DNA of 64,000 bases from Lampris incognitus (GCF_029633865.1 NC_079223.1:8102469-8166468); one strand, 5' to 3'. Counted from the stretch's first letter, positions 33,852-61,813 are shown. Translations and numbers: made by a program. Notes: generated by a model not told the origin, from the sequence alone.

Positions 33852-34441
33852 GGCCATTTTTAGTGTTATGCAGCCCTTCATGTTTTGACAGAAAAATGGG
33901 GAAAATTATTTTTTTCTCCAAATCCTCAGTGGGTTGGGTAGGCTGTCAATAAATGCATTCCAGGTACACAGAACACGTGTGGTGGCAATATCCACTGAAA
34001 ATATAACTCTTAAAAAACATTTCTACATGATTTGGGATCAATTTAATGCAAAAAATGTAGTCGTTTTTTCACTTTTTTTTCAATAATTTCATCTTTACTT
34101 CAGAGTTATGGCATTAGTCAATATGCCATTCTTTTCACCAAACAGTATACACATTCCACAGAAAAAATTATAAAAATCCAACCAAAATCATTGGTTCTGT
34201 GATGATTTTAGCCCCCAGCGAACGAGTCTAGCCCTTTAGCCGAGCCGTTAGTGATGTCGCCTTGTGGTGCAGTACACACCGTATCGAATCCCGCACCGGG
34301 CAAGAAAATAACCGGTTACACTAATTTGCGATCAACAGGCTCAGAACCTCAGTAGAACTTTGGGCTGCTCTCAAAATTCCGAAAGACATCCTGGATATTT
34401 AAAATGGTTGTTAATGTCCACATTATTAAACATCATGGCCA
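33852..34441 (+). repeat. Left terminal inverted repeat of the 4.4-kb element
   Basis: Reverse complement of 37806-38273, with scattered mismatches, a ~110-bp tRNA-like insertion at about 34215-34325 and a ~30-bp extra segment near its inner end. Confidence 0.85.
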
Positions 34442-34771
34442 AGGCATCGTTTTAATTTTAGCATAACCCTGTTCTCCCAATGGAAATGTGCAACACAATA
34501 AATATAAAACAGCAAAATGATTTTTGTTGCTTTAGTGCGTCAGATGACAAATAATTACAAAAAAATTAAATTAAACTTCAACTGAACAAAATAATGTAAC
34601 ATAACTTGATTAACAAGGTGCAGGTCCCTGTGAGGTGGGATAGTTAGGAGGGTGCCACACTGCAGATACTGCTCTGGGGACAGACCTTCACCCTCACCAC
34701 CTGAGGAGACAGCAAACAAGACAGGCAGGGTGGGTTATACAGCAGCGCAACACAAGATGCACCCCCCCTCG

Positions 34772-34803
<32 letters not shown>

Positions 34804-34826
34804 AACACAAACAAGGCCTACTTACG

Positions 34827-37150
34827 TTATGCATCACTGTCTTCAAGCGCAAGTTCAACCCTTGAACATCTGTTGGGGTCCCCGGTGCAGAAACACGAAA
34901 TGCCACACTTCACACTGGCTCTTGCACAGGAGCATCCTCGGGCACACATGCTTTTCTTGCAGCGACAGCATTTGCTGTGTTTGAATTCAGAAGGTTTTGC
35001 CTCCTTCATCATCATGGTTGCCACCAATTTGCCATTGACAAGCTGTCTCTCAAAATCACTGGCAGCCGGGTAGGTAGGCTGAACCATGTGTGCCCGCTTA
35101 CACACCGCCAACTGATGCAGGGCTCGGCGAAGGTGTAACAGGAAGGCATCTTCGGTCGGTGGAAGGCAACGCATGTCTCCTTTGATGCTCGCAAAGAGTC
35201 CAAAGTCACTCCTGTCATAGAGTGACATGATGTATCTGTTATGACCTCTTCCTGAACATCCAAGGCTTTCCTCAGGGTCACCGTACCTGCACAGCGGCAG
35301 AAGGTCTGTCAGGTGTTTAATGGCAGTTGTGTAAGCCCGCCTTTTTCCTCTTCTGTACAGATAGCTCACTGTGTCACATCCGGTAAGTATGTAGGTGCTG
35401 AGGAGAAGGGATGTAAGATCTGCAGCGGCAACATCATACTTCCCTGCCAGAGCTTTCGTGATGGCATGAACAGGTGGGAAGATATCCATCGTCTTCACCC
35501 ACAGCCCCTGCAGGCCGTCCATGTGTGTGATGTAGTACACGCACATCATGATCACATCCGTGTCAGTCGCAACCACTACAGCCCGTTTGTGGTGCAGAAT
35601 TTTTACTGAGTATGCAATGTGAGCAAACATCCTGGTATCTGCCTCCTCATGTTTCTCACAGGAAAGTTCTGGAAGCTCAACCTGACAATCTTCTGACAAC
35701 AGGACAGTGTGACCAGGATCACGGAAGATTCCACCAAGAATAAGTGTGCATCCTGCAGGAAGTGACTTGTTCTGAGCTGCCCATGCTTCTCCCATGTAGT
35801 TCAACAGATTAGCTTCATTCAGTGGATTGTGAATGAAGCCTCTCCATTCAGGTACAGGGAGAGTATCATGTGGCTTGTACTCCTTCATCACCAACAAAGT
35901 GGATGCAGTCTCACTTGTCTGGGATGATTCCGAGGAGCTGCCTCAGGTACTTTCTTTGCAGTTCATGGAAGGTGCTGCTCCCAAGATGTTGGTAACGTTG
36001 AATGAATGCCATCTACTACCATTACAACAGGCTTGTCAGATGGCGGTAGTCTGTCCACTTCCCCCCATGAGCTGCCAAGGACTGTCTCGATTGCAGCCAG
36101 GTAGTCTGCCTCGTTTCCTTTACGCATAGCATAACCTTGGTCAAGGGACGGATCTGGCTCAAACAGGGAGGCTGGGCATCTTGTCCATTCATGACCAAAG
36201 ACTTCCACCTTCCTGTCTTCATCTAAGTCCTGCACAAAGTACAGGTTCCGGACAACTGCACTCTCTTCCTCGTAGACCTTCTTGGCTTTGAATGCCACGG
36301 AGAGTGACTTTTTTGGCTTTGCTGCAAAGGTGGCAAGTTTTATTTGGGCTACTTTCTCACTGTCTGATTTTCTTGCTGCAGCCAGTGCCTCCAGTCCTTT
36401 TTCACGAGCGCTCGCCAAGTCTGCAGATGCGGCTTTGTGGCCTGTTGAGATGTTCATCAGCTCCTGTTCTTCACATGTGAATGGATTGATCATGTGGTTG
36501 TTGATGACATCTGTTATTTTCCTTACACTTTCTGCCTCCTTTGCACCTTGGCTGTTAAAGTCCTCATGGTGTTTGGTGTCATCCATATCCAGGTGTGCCA
36601 TAGGCTTTGTCTGCTCTGACACAGCTGTCAGAACTGGAAGAGCTTTCAAGTATTTCTCCATGGCCGCTGACTGATGCCAGTGAAGAGTTTTGTCTTGGCA
36701 TCACGGTTGTAGGTTTTCTCAAGTGCCATGTCTGTCCAGACACCATTGAACCGTCCTTCTGTTTCACCTACAGTGAACTTCCCATCCTTGAATTCCCTAT
36801 GGATGTTTGGAGCCAGTGTAGGCAGGCTTCTCATTGCTTCTAGGTAGTGCGGCAGGCAGGATACATACTTGTAGTGGCCAGCAGCTACAAGGTATGGTAA
36901 CATGTTTTCTACTGCAGCCAGGTGTTCCTCCCACAGACCTGCACGCTCAGCATGGATGAACCGTTTCAGAATCATCACCATAGCCATGTACGTTAGCCAT
37001 AGCTTTGTGGTAGGTGAGGTACATGCTTCATCAAACTCAGCCATCAAACATGACAGCTTTTTCAGTTGGTCAGTTGCATCAGCACACGCAGGAGATGCCT
37101 TCTCTACGTCCTCTTCTGACAGGGCATCTAGGAGATGGGAAATATTGTAA
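34827..37150 (-). pseudogene. Transposon gene with XPG/FEN-like nuclease signature and Cys-rich C-terminus, frameshifted
   Basis: Three blocks in different frames make one protein: 36646-37150 (FDEACTSPTTKLWLTYMAMV...), 35963-36661 (MEKYLKALPVLTAVSEQTKP... to VVMVVDG) and 34827-35897 (MKEYKPHDTLPVPEWRGFI...). Frames break near 36660 and twice between 35897 and 35990, and an in-frame stop lies in the last gap, so the copy is dead. In the last block EEADTR (residues 84-89), VATDTDVI (109-116) and LTGCDTVSYLYRRGKR (171-187) have the spacing of the acidic and helix-hairpin-helix parts of XPG/FEN nucleases. The C-terminus has about ten cysteines (CCRCKKSMCARGCSCA, then CGISCFC), like Tesmin/TSO1 CXC motifs. 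I recall no named family member with certainty. Confidence 0.7.
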
Positions 37151-37679
37151 ATGGGAAATATTGTGCAGTCAGGTGAAAGAAATCCAGATGTTTGACACTA
37201 CCAGCTAACTAGCTGTTGACAAATCCCCTCTCTCTATATACCGTACAGTACTATATATATAAAAACAAACTATGCATAATAGATAGTTTGTTTACAGCTT
37301 ACAGAACATTTGTATCTTTCAGTACTGTGATATCCAATATAGCTACATTTCATATTTGTGTGGCCATTCATGGCACAAGCTAACGAGCTACAATTTTTCT
37401 AAACCTGAACGTAACAACTGGCCATGTAGCTAATTGCTAACGGTAGCTAGGGCAGCCTATAGTTATCCTTACTAGCCTACTATCTGTCTGACATGAAAAA
37501 CACATCAGCTAATTACCATTACAATATCCATAATTACCATTCTCTTCCCCCAAATGCTGGGACGGACCTATTCACAAAACTCACTGTCACTTGTCACTTA
37601 CCAGAGAAAATGATGAGCAGCTTTGAAGTCCGTTGGTAACCGTTGGTTGCTTGTTCCAAACTCATTCAAATCACTAAGA

Positions 37680-38273
<594 letters not shown>

Positions 38274-39152
38274 CCTCTGTGTGCATTAAACTTCCCACTC
38301 ACTGCAGACACACATAGCCATTGTTCTCATGCGTACCTTCCATGGGGCCACATAGCAACTGTTATCAGGCCTGCCTCCCCGTTGCCGCATCCCAGGAACG
38401 GCCTGGTGCAGCTAAGGACAAGTGCAACAGACTTACAGACACTCACGAGGCACAGAACGTGATTAACGTAGATGTTTCCTGCATTCCTTTGCGAGATTAC
38501 AGATGCATTAAAGATTCTCTGTTTGCGCCAATACTTGTCCGACGATCCTTCTTCCCAGAGCTTGCTGGGGCAGGGGCTCATTAAAAGGATAGAAGAAAAT
38601 CCACTACACACACATCATGTCCGGTTCAACCCATTATATAGAGCTTTTGAGCCTGTGGATCCCTGACTACATGTTATATAGTCCCCCGGAGATACCTGCA
38701 GCGTGCATCGGAGGATGCACATCGACGTCGAAGTCATGCAGCGGTGGGGCCTTCAATGCTGAACTGGCATTAAAAGGGGGGAAAAAATGTGCAGCAGAGC
38801 AAGTTGAAATGATGTGTTGTTTTCTTATATACCAGAGATGTGCAACAGAGCAACTTGTGACGCCGATAAAACTCCGCTATGGTAATCCAAAACGCCTTTG
38901 CCAACAGGTAATCGTGTAATGACCCAAGGGACGAGCATTCTGCGGTTATTTTAATGCATAGCCAGCTTGAATAATTTCCTCTGAATTCGTCCTGTGTGTT
39001 GCTATGGCTCAACAAAAAGTGGAACTTGCCGGAGCTGAACAAAGTTCAGTCGCTGGAAACGATTTCGATTCTCCTCAACAACAACACGTACTTCCTGGAA
39101 ACTGGAGTTAAGGAGGGCAAGTGCAAAGACTGCATCTCTCCCTCCATCTTAC

Positions 39153-39157
<5 letters not shown>
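38274..39157. other. Intergenic sequence, nothing recognised
   Basis: No exon, RNA or mobile-element signature identified. Confidence 0.5.
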
Positions 39158-39247
<90 letters not shown>

Positions 39248-39302
39248 AGCGGCATCGTAGTGGGGTGGGGGTGGGGGTGGGGGGAACCTACCAGGGCCCA
39301 GA

Positions 39303-39341
<39 letters not shown>

Positions 39342-39402
39342 AGCGGCATCGTAGTGGGGTGGGGGTGGGGGTGGGGGGAACCTACCAGGGCCCAGAAAAA
39401 CA

Positions 39403-39437
<35 letters not shown>

Positions 39438-39589
39438 AGCGGCATCGTAGTGGGGTGGGGGTGGGGGGTGGGACCTACCAGGGCCCAGAAAAACAGACAC
39501 ACACACACACACACACACCCAGTGGCATCGTAGTGGGGTGGGGGTGGGGGTGGGGGTGTGGGGGGGACCTACCAGGGCCCAGAAAAACA

Positions 39590-39636
<47 letters not shown>

Positions 39637-39655
39637 AGTGGCATCGTAGTGGGGT

Positions 39656-39701
<46 letters not shown>

Positions 39702-39835
39702 AGCGGCATCGTAGTGGGGTGGGGGGGGGGAGGACCTACCAGGGCCCAGAAAAACAGACACACACACACACACACACCCAGCAGCATCGTAGTGGGGTGG
39801 GGGGGGGAGGACCTACCAGGGCCCAGAAAAAAAGG
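39158..39835. repeat. Composite CA plus G-rich array
   Basis: Seven cycles of (CA)n followed by CCCAGCGGCATCGTAGTGGG, GTGGGGGTGGGGGTGGGG and CCTACCAGGGCCCAGAAAAA. Both the CA length and the G run vary between cycles. Confidence 0.95.
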
Positions 39836-40084
39836 GGGGGGGGCCCTCGGGAAGCCTGGAATGAAAAGTTTGTTTTGGTTTGCGAATGTTTATTTCTAAC
39901 TAATTAGCGTCACAACTTCGGTTAAGATTGGTCAGGTTAAAACAGATTAATCTACCGTGACTGTAAATAATATACGGTGGCGCTAGATAACTCAGAAAGT
40001 GATGGCGGGAGAGACAAAAGAGGCAAGGGGCCCGCAGAGACGGCTTACGTATAGGGCCCGAAATTTTGTGCTACGCACCTGTGT

Positions 40085-40085
<1 letters not shown>

Positions 40086-40120
<35 letters not shown>
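40086..40120. repeat. CA repeat
   Basis: (CA)n of about 35 bp. Confidence 0.92.
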
Positions 40121-40121
<1 letters not shown>

Positions 40122-40348
40122 CAGGCAGGGTGAGAACGGGGGGGGGGGTACGTTCACCCCGAGGCTAACCGTCATGCAAAGCCTAATGTGTTTCTTCCAG
40201 CGTGTTGGACACCGGGGGGACGGAGACATTCATGAAGGCTTAGTGGCTGCACCAAGCAGGTAACAAGACTGGTAGAGCTGCTTTCAAGCTGGAGCTCTTT
40301 TTGACGGTGTTTCCTCCATTATTTGACTGCACGTTATTTACAAATAAG

Positions 40349-40442
40349 CGGTGGCGTAGCGGTCTAAGCGTCGGCTTTGTGTGGATGCAGTTGCCCGCTG
40401 GGGGCCGGGGGTTCGCGCCCCGGTCTCGTCACATCCGACTAT
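40349..40442 (+). repeat. SINE family D, tRNA-like head only
   Basis: About 95 bp closely matching the head of the 18.5-kb copy, then unrelated sequence. Not a real tRNA gene: the acceptor ends do not pair. Confidence 0.7.
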
Positions 40443-41705
40443 GACGATTAACCAACGTAGGCAGCCTCGTTTATCCCAAACATCACTGATTAAGGGGTTT
40501 GTAAAAAGCTGGTAAAGCTGCGACGCCTCTGCTACAAAATCTAGCCCAACAAATAGATGGTGTCCTAACGAGGCCGATTTGAGTCACGCGGAGTGCCTTT
40601 CCAAATGCACCAAGGACGAATGCAGTATGAAGGTGGCGTTGGGCTGCACTAAGAAGCATTGGATTGAGGATTTCATGAAACTGGCCTCCTACCACCAGTT
40701 TCGTGGCTGGTAGCCCACCATATGAATGCTTCACGTGCAGATGGTCCCCAAAGCGTGCACGGCTCTGCGTGTAGTCACGCGGGAGGATGTGCAGTGCAGC
40801 GTGGAGGAAAGCCCAAGATGTTGTAGGGCAGACCCACACCTCAGTTTGGAGGGGGGGGGGGATAAAATCCGAGTGAATTCTTGAAATGGAAAATGTCAAA
40901 CGCGGGTTTCAACGGGAGGGCACAGAACCGGAGCAGAACAGCGCGGCTTCGGACGTCGGAAGCGTTCGATTCATCCGGTGCCGCCGCAGGTGGATGATCC
41001 TCTCCGTGCGTAAATACGCACAGGATTGGCTCCGACCAGTTGCTCTGAAGCACCCTAACATGCAGGAACCCAGGCAAGGTGTGTGTGTGTGTCGATATGC
41101 CCAACTTACAGCCTTTCACTCCAGCGGCCCATCCGAGCCGAGCCCTCGGTGAGGTTGTCGCACGTGACGGCGTCGGACACGCGAGCGCCCGCGCGCACGG
41201 GGGAGCCGGAACGGAACACAGCGAGAGAGAAAAAGAGAAGCTGCGCAGACGCGCCCATTGTGGCCGTCGTTATCCCACCTCATCAACCTGTTCCGTCCTG
41301 TCCAACGCTTCCGAACCATTTAGGAGCCGGAATTTAAAAAAAAGGGGGGGGGGTTGAAGACGACGTTTTGCAGTTTCCATCGTCCTTAAGAAAACAGTTT
41401 TGAAACTTGGTGCGCCCTTGCGGCATTCCGCTTTATTCCTTTGCGTCCTTTGTGCCATCGTTTTTTTCCTGTAAGAGAATCAACATCAAGAGATGCACCC
41501 CCCCTCCCTTCCCCTCCCCTCCCCTCCCCCTCCCCCAAAGCCTCCTTACTGGCGCAAAAAGAAAAAAAATGAAATGTACCATAGTTGTACTCCAGTCTGT
41601 GGGGTCCCCCCCCCCCCACACTCTGTCTGTCTGTCTGTCTCTCTCTCTCTAGCTATCTAGCTATGACTAAGGCAGGATAACACTGGATACACAATTCGTA
41701 CCCTA

Positions 41706-42914
41706 CACTCACCGAGCACTTCATTAGGAACACCTATACAACTACTTATTCGTGCAATTATCTAATCAGCCAATCACGTGGCAGCAATGCAACGCATAAA
41801 ATCCTGCCAACACCGGTCAGGAGCTTCTTTAATGTTCACATCAACCATCAGAATGGGGGGGGGGTGTGATTTCGACCGTGGCGTGATTATTGGTGTCAGA
41901 TGTGCTGGTTTGAGTATTTCTGCACCAGCTGATCTCCTGGGATTTTCACGCACAACGGTCTCTAGTAGAGCTACTCAGAATGGTGTGGTGGTGGTGGGGG
42001 TGGTGCTGGGGGGGGGGGTCCAGTGACAGGCAGTTCTGCAGATGGAAACGTCTCGTTGATGGGAGAGGTCAGCAGAGACTGACCGGACAGGTTCAAGCTG
42101 ACAGAAAGGCTACGATCACAAACCACTCCGAGCAGAAAAAGCATCTCGGCATGTGAAACACGTCGAACCTTGAAGCAGATGGGCTGCAGCGGCAGAAGAC
42201 CACGTCGGGTTCCACCTCTGTCAGCCAAGAACAGAAAGCTGAGGCGGCAGTGGGCACAGGCTCACCACAACTGGACAGTTGAGGATTGGAAAAACATGGC
42301 CTGGTCTGTCGAATCTCAGTTTCTGCTGGCACACAGACGGAGGGTCAGAAATTGGTGCCAACAACATGAAACCATGGACCCAACCTGCGTTGTGCCAAAA
42401 GTCCAGGCTGGTGGCGGTGGTGTAACGGTGTGAGGAATGTTTCCGTGGCACAATTTGGGCCCATTAACACCAATCGATCATCGCTTGAATGCCACCGCCT
42501 GTTTGAGTATTGTTGCTGACCATGCGCATCCCTTCATGGCCACAATATATCCATCCTCTAATGGCTACTTCCAGCATGGTAATGCACTGTGCCACAAAGC
42601 AAAAGCCCTCTCCAACTGGTTTCATTAAAATGACGATGAGTTCAGTGTTCCTCAGTGGCCTTCCCAGTCACCGGATGTGAATCCGATGGAACACCTTTGG
42701 GATGCGGTAGAACGGGAGATTGGCAGCATGAACTGGCAGCTGACGAATTTGCAGAAATTGCACAATGTAATCATGTCAACGTGGACCAGAATCTCAAAGG
42801 GGTGTTTCCAGCGTCTTGTGGAATCCACGCCACGAAGAATTGGGGCTGTTTTGAGAGCAAAGGGAGGCCTACCCGTCATTAGTATAGTGTTCCTGTTAAA
42901 GTGCTCAGTGAGTG
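41706..42914 (+). mobile_element. Full-length dead Tc1/mariner element
   Basis: A 1209-bp unit bounded by TA dinucleotides, with inverted ends CACTCACCGAGCACTTCATT and AAAGTGCTCAGTGAGTG. It carries one degenerate transposase on the plus strand. Insertion at TA and this length are typical of Tc1-like elements. Confidence 0.9.
41778..42885 (+). pseudogene. Tc1-like transposase remnant
   Basis: Translated pieces include DFDRGVIIGVRCAGLSISAP (N-terminal DNA-binding half), RQWAQAHHNWTVEDWKNMAW, FQHGNALCHKAKALSNWF and WPSQSPDVNPMEHLWDAVER. The catalytic triad is broken: WSVESQFLL replaces the usual first-Asp motif, and FQHGNALCH has Gly where FQQDNAPCH has Asp. Frameshifts and stops are also present, so it is inactive. 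Confidence 0.88.
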
Positions 42915-43439
42915 TACATTGAGAATATATGTTCTAGTAGGCCTATGTAACTACCTTGTGAGAGGCCTAAATAAATGTGTGTGCACCTAAATAAATACCT
43001 TAATACCTTGCAAGTAGCAAAACAAAGAAAAACACAACTGTATTTAGTGAGGTTTAACGATCGTGAGGAAAGGAACATACTTGACCACTCCAAACATACC
43101 TGTAAACTCGAGACTCTTGGAGAGATTATACATCTAGAAAGTATAAGGGTTAAGGGAACACACACCGGACACTAATGCCAAACGATGAACTTCTTGTGCC
43201 TAAGGCAAGATTAAATATACCCGTGTCATTGTAAGTAAATTAGCCATTTAAGAAACCACTACTTGATTTCCTAACATCTGTAGCACGATGCTGTTGTTTC
43301 TAAATTACCTGCGAGCAAATTTTGCAACCTCCAAAATGTTTGCCAGTAAAAATCAACCAGTTTGAAGAGTAGTCTAAACTGAAAGTAAATTGTAACCCTG
43401 TGACCCTGTGACCCTGTGAAATATAACTATTTTAAAGAG

Positions 43440-43830
43440 CAAGTAGTGACCGAAAGGGTGAGATCACGGATACAAGCGGCTGAAATGAGTTTCCTCCGTA
43501 GGGTGTCTGGGCTCAGCCTTAGAGATAGGGTGAGGAGCTCGGAGTAGAGCCGCTGCTCCTTCACGTTGAAAGGAGCCAGGTAAGGTGGTTTGGGCATCTG
43601 ATTAGGATGCTTCCTGGGCGTCTTTCTTTGGAGATTTTCTGGGCACGTCCAACTGGGAGGAGACCCCGGGGTAGACCCAGAACTCGCCGGAGGGACTACA
43701 TGTCCAATCTGGCCTGGGAACGTCTCGGGATCCCCCAGGAGGAGCTGGAGGGCGTTGCTGGGGAGAGGGACGTCTGGAGTGCCCTACTTAGCTTGCTGCC
43801 ACCACGACCCCAGCCTGGAGAAGCGGTTGA
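43440..43830 (+). mobile_element. Non-LTR retrotransposon 3' end (RT C-terminus)
   Basis: The plus strand reads FLRRVSGLSLRDRVRSSE, then ARPTGRRPRGRPRTRRRDYM, AWERLGIPQEELEGVAGERD and LLSLLPPRPQPGE, the C-terminal end of a LINE polyprotein common in fish. 5' truncated, with an internal stop. Confidence 0.8.
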
Positions 43831-43955
43831 TGATGAGATGAGATGAGATGAGATGAGATGAGATGAGATGAGATGAGATGAGATGAGATGAGATGAGATG
43901 AGATGAGATGAGATGAGATGAGATGAGATGAGATGAGATGAGATGAGATGAAGAG
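43828..43955. repeat. ATGAG pentanucleotide array
   Basis: About 25 uninterrupted GATGA units, starting at the LINE 3' end and apparently seeded by its tail. Confidence 0.95.
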
Positions 43956-44257
43956 CAAGTATGGTTTGTGATAACCCCTCTGGAATAGAATGAGGCCATG
44001 ATGTACAATGGTCCAGCCAGTATTTGTTAGCATGAACCCATCCATCCACCCCTATGCTGAAAAGGCAGAACGATCATACTTCAAGATATTGGGAAGAAAG
44101 TTTTCTTTATTTTAACGGTGAAGTGGTTCTCAATCAGGTCCTCGAATACCACCTGTTTTTTATTCTGCCAGGTAGTTTAAGAGTAACTAAACCCCGGACT
44201 GTTTTAATAAGTTCGTTAACATCTATACAGGTTAAAAAAAAACCACCAGGCTGGTCT

Positions 44258-44742
44258 TGGTACTCTGTGATGTTAGCATAGCAGGATAAATACAGCTGGA
44301 GATAGGTACTCTGTGATGTTAGCATAGCAGGATAAATACAGCTGGAGATAGGTACTCTGTAATGTTAGCATAGCAGGATAAATACAGCTGGAGATAGGTA
44401 CTCTGTGATGTTAGCATAGCAGGATAAATACAGTTGGAAATAGGTACTCTGTAATGTTAGCATAGCAGGTTAAACACAGCTGCAGATAGGTACTCTGTGA
44501 TGTTAGCATAGCAGGATAAATACAGCTGCAGATAGGTACTCTGTGATGTTAGCATAGCAGGATAAAAACAGCTGGAAATAGGTACTCTGTGATGTTAGCA
44601 TAGCAGGATAAATACAGCTGCAGATAGGTACTCTGTGATGTTAGCATAGCAGGATAAATACAGCTGCAGATAGGTACTCTGTGATGTTAGCATAGCAGGA
44701 TAAATACAGCTGCAGATAGGTACTCTGTGATGTTGGCACAGC
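44258..44742. repeat. 46-bp tandem repeat, about 10.5 copies
   Basis: Units GGTACTCTGTGATGTTAGCA + TAGCAGGATAAATACAGCTG + CAGATA with GGAGATA and GGAAATA variants. Confidence 0.95.
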
Positions 44743-46324
44743 TGCAGCTAATAACATTAATAATGAGTTTGTTGGCTGTAGGGACGCCAGCACATCTATC
44801 AACACTGACAGAGACAGCACTAACAATTGTCAATAGTACTGTCAATGCTGGTTCTATAGCACACCTAAATCATGCCTTCACATTATATATCCAAAGGCAC
44901 TGCTTGCTTTTTTTTTTTACTTCAGAATCTTGCATTTACGTTGTGCTTACTAAATTTGGTTGTAAAAGCTTTGATTTTATCAAATGTTTATCCAGGACCG
45001 CCGTCCACTTCTGTTTAGTTAAGCTTCCAATACTGTTTAAGTCTTTGGCTGCTGTAGATTCCAGTTATGACATGTTGAAGGCTAATTAAAGTAATATTCC
45101 TGCCACCATGCACATAAAACATGCACAATCTGTGGTCTGTTCCTCAGGAAAGGACAGTGTGACCGAAAAGTAAAAGCCTCCCATGTTACTGTATCTTGTT
45201 TGGCGCCAGTTATGTTATTGGTAAAGACAAGAAAAAGTTTTGTGGCCTTGACGCTCAAAATGTTTTGGCTCATTCCATGCAGGAAGCCAATAATAGTCAC
45301 CATTATGAAAAGAGAAAATATGTTCATGTTGATAAATTGCACGGGCTCATCTAAAGCTTCCGGTAATTACAGCCACATTATTTTTTGTTTCATACCCCCA
45401 GTTGATCTAAGTCATTTGCCTGATCAGATGGTTGAAATGTTGCTACATCAAGCTCTGAAGAGAGCAGAATTATGGAAAATTGGAAATATGCATATTTTCT
45501 TTTTTTCAGTCTGTTCTCTGTGGAATTGCAAAAATTAAGCATATGCAAGGTATTCATTCTTCTGCACTTGATATTTTGAAAACTCACCAACCAGCCATGT
45601 CAGCCAGCCAAATATGAAAGAATAAACATGCCACATTACATAAACAATGATTCTGTCAAGCTACAAATATAGCTTTGTATCAGTGCTTCTCAGATATTGA
45701 CTGAGGAGTTGTTAACTTTGTACTTTGTTTCGTACTTTGTGCTAAATGGGCGATAATCTAACTGACCTGAGGTGATGAGTGCATTTTTTTTTTAAAGTGT
45801 GGCATCTAGGTATTATTACTCAAGTTGTATGAGGACACGTTCAGCAATGAGGTTGCTCATAGTAAACCTTTGTGATCTTGCTCAGTGGAGAAACTAATTG
45901 TGAGAGAAAACCTTTTTTTTAACTAAATAGGATCAATACTTTTGTTCACTGAAACAACACAATTCAAATTTTTCCAATTTTTTTTTAATGTATAGTAAAA
46001 ATCATCCTTTCACCAGAAATACACATTTTCCTAAGTGCACAGCAGCTTCAGTGTCTTGTGAGGTAGCTATGCTGGTTAGGTCATACAGGACTACAGGAAT
46101 TAAATCATCACATAACTACCCTTCACAGATGACATAGACAACATAGTGCAACAAACTTGGGGGGGGGGCAGAAACGTTATTAGGTCTCTGTTCTGTTGTT
46201 TTGTTTTGTTTTAATCTCCTAGGCTGGGTTGATAAATCAAAAGTGTAGCCAGTCGGTGCTAATAAGCTGCACGTTGTCGACAAGAGTATTGTAGCGAATT
46301 CGGGGGGGGGGGCAACGCGACCAC
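44743..46324. other. Intergenic sequence upstream of sft2d1
   Basis: AT-rich, no feature recognised. Confidence 0.5.
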
Positions 46325-46408
46325 AGGAACTGCCGCGGCCGGGACGCGAACCCGCGTCGCCCGCACCGCAGGAGGCCTCGCTAACCGCTAGACCAAAGGG
46401 TCAGGCGC
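46325..46408 (-). repeat. tRNA-like SINE head, family E-related
   Basis: On the minus strand GACCCTTTGGTCTAGCGGTT is followed by a GGGTTCGCGTCCC B box. It resembles the 33-34 kb tRNA-like units. The stem ends do not pair, so it is a retroposed tRNA-like head rather than a gene. Confidence 0.6.
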
Positions 46409-46479
46409 GCGCGTCGGCGGCCAGCGCGTGTCCTTATCCGTGCACGTTACACTATTTCATTTGTCTTGCCTCGTGTGCA

Positions 46480-46864
46480 TAACGCCACGTGGCGGCGACA
46501 AAGCAGCGAATAAGAAGTCGAACAAACGACGCCGTTCCCGAATATTCCCGAACAACTCCGAAACGTAAATGATTCCCCTAAACCCCGCTGGTGTATTTCA
46601 ACACTCTCGGAGCCAAGAGCTGGCCGGGGCTCCGCCGCCCTGCAACGCTGACCCGGGGTCTGTTGTTATCCATCGTTTCCCTTTGACCCGCCAAGCTTGG
46701 GGGGGAAAAGGGGGGCGGGGAGATCAACCCGGAAGTAAAGAAGTGACACAACCGCTGGCGCTGTCGTCGAGCTTGGGAGACCGTTGATGCGAAGCTGGGG
46801 GGAAAAATCTCAGAAAGAGAGGAAGAGAACGTAAGATAATTGGAGCAGACATTCGCTCTCAACC
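46480..46864 (+). promoter_or_regulatory. Likely promoter and 5' UTR of sft2d1
   Basis: GC- and CpG-rich sequence directly upstream of the sft2d1 start codon, with no large repeat inside it. No TATA box stands out, as expected for a housekeeping gene. Inferred from position and composition only. Confidence 0.4.
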
Positions 46865-61630
<14,766 letters not shown>

Positions 61631-61813
61631 GTGAGAAAACCAGCGTCATGTGCTAACCTTTGACCCACGTCTAGTTGGTGATGTATATACCTGCTGTCAT
61701 TATGAAGTTTACATTCACGCTCAGCCGTCAGTGAGGTCAGTAATGACTCGAGTACAAGTCACTTATCCAGTTGTACTTTTTAGCAAGACTGAGCTCCAGT
61801 GGCCACTGCATTT

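Larger units (their letters stand above)
39905..41705. other. Intergenic sequence
   Basis: Contains the CA repeat, a tRNA-like SINE head, a GC-rich patch near 41.1-41.3 kb and C/T runs near 41.5-41.65 kb. A 138-codon minus frame (40483-40899) has no known domain. Confidence 0.45.

Noticed and set aside
38996-39773. Long frames of HTHTHT and VCVCVC on both strands
   Set aside because: Pure products of the CA/G-rich array.
46325-46408. Possible tRNA-Glu gene on the minus strand
   Set aside because: The D-arm resembles tRNA-Glu but the 5' and 3' ends are not complementary; it matches the SINE-like units at 33-34 kb.
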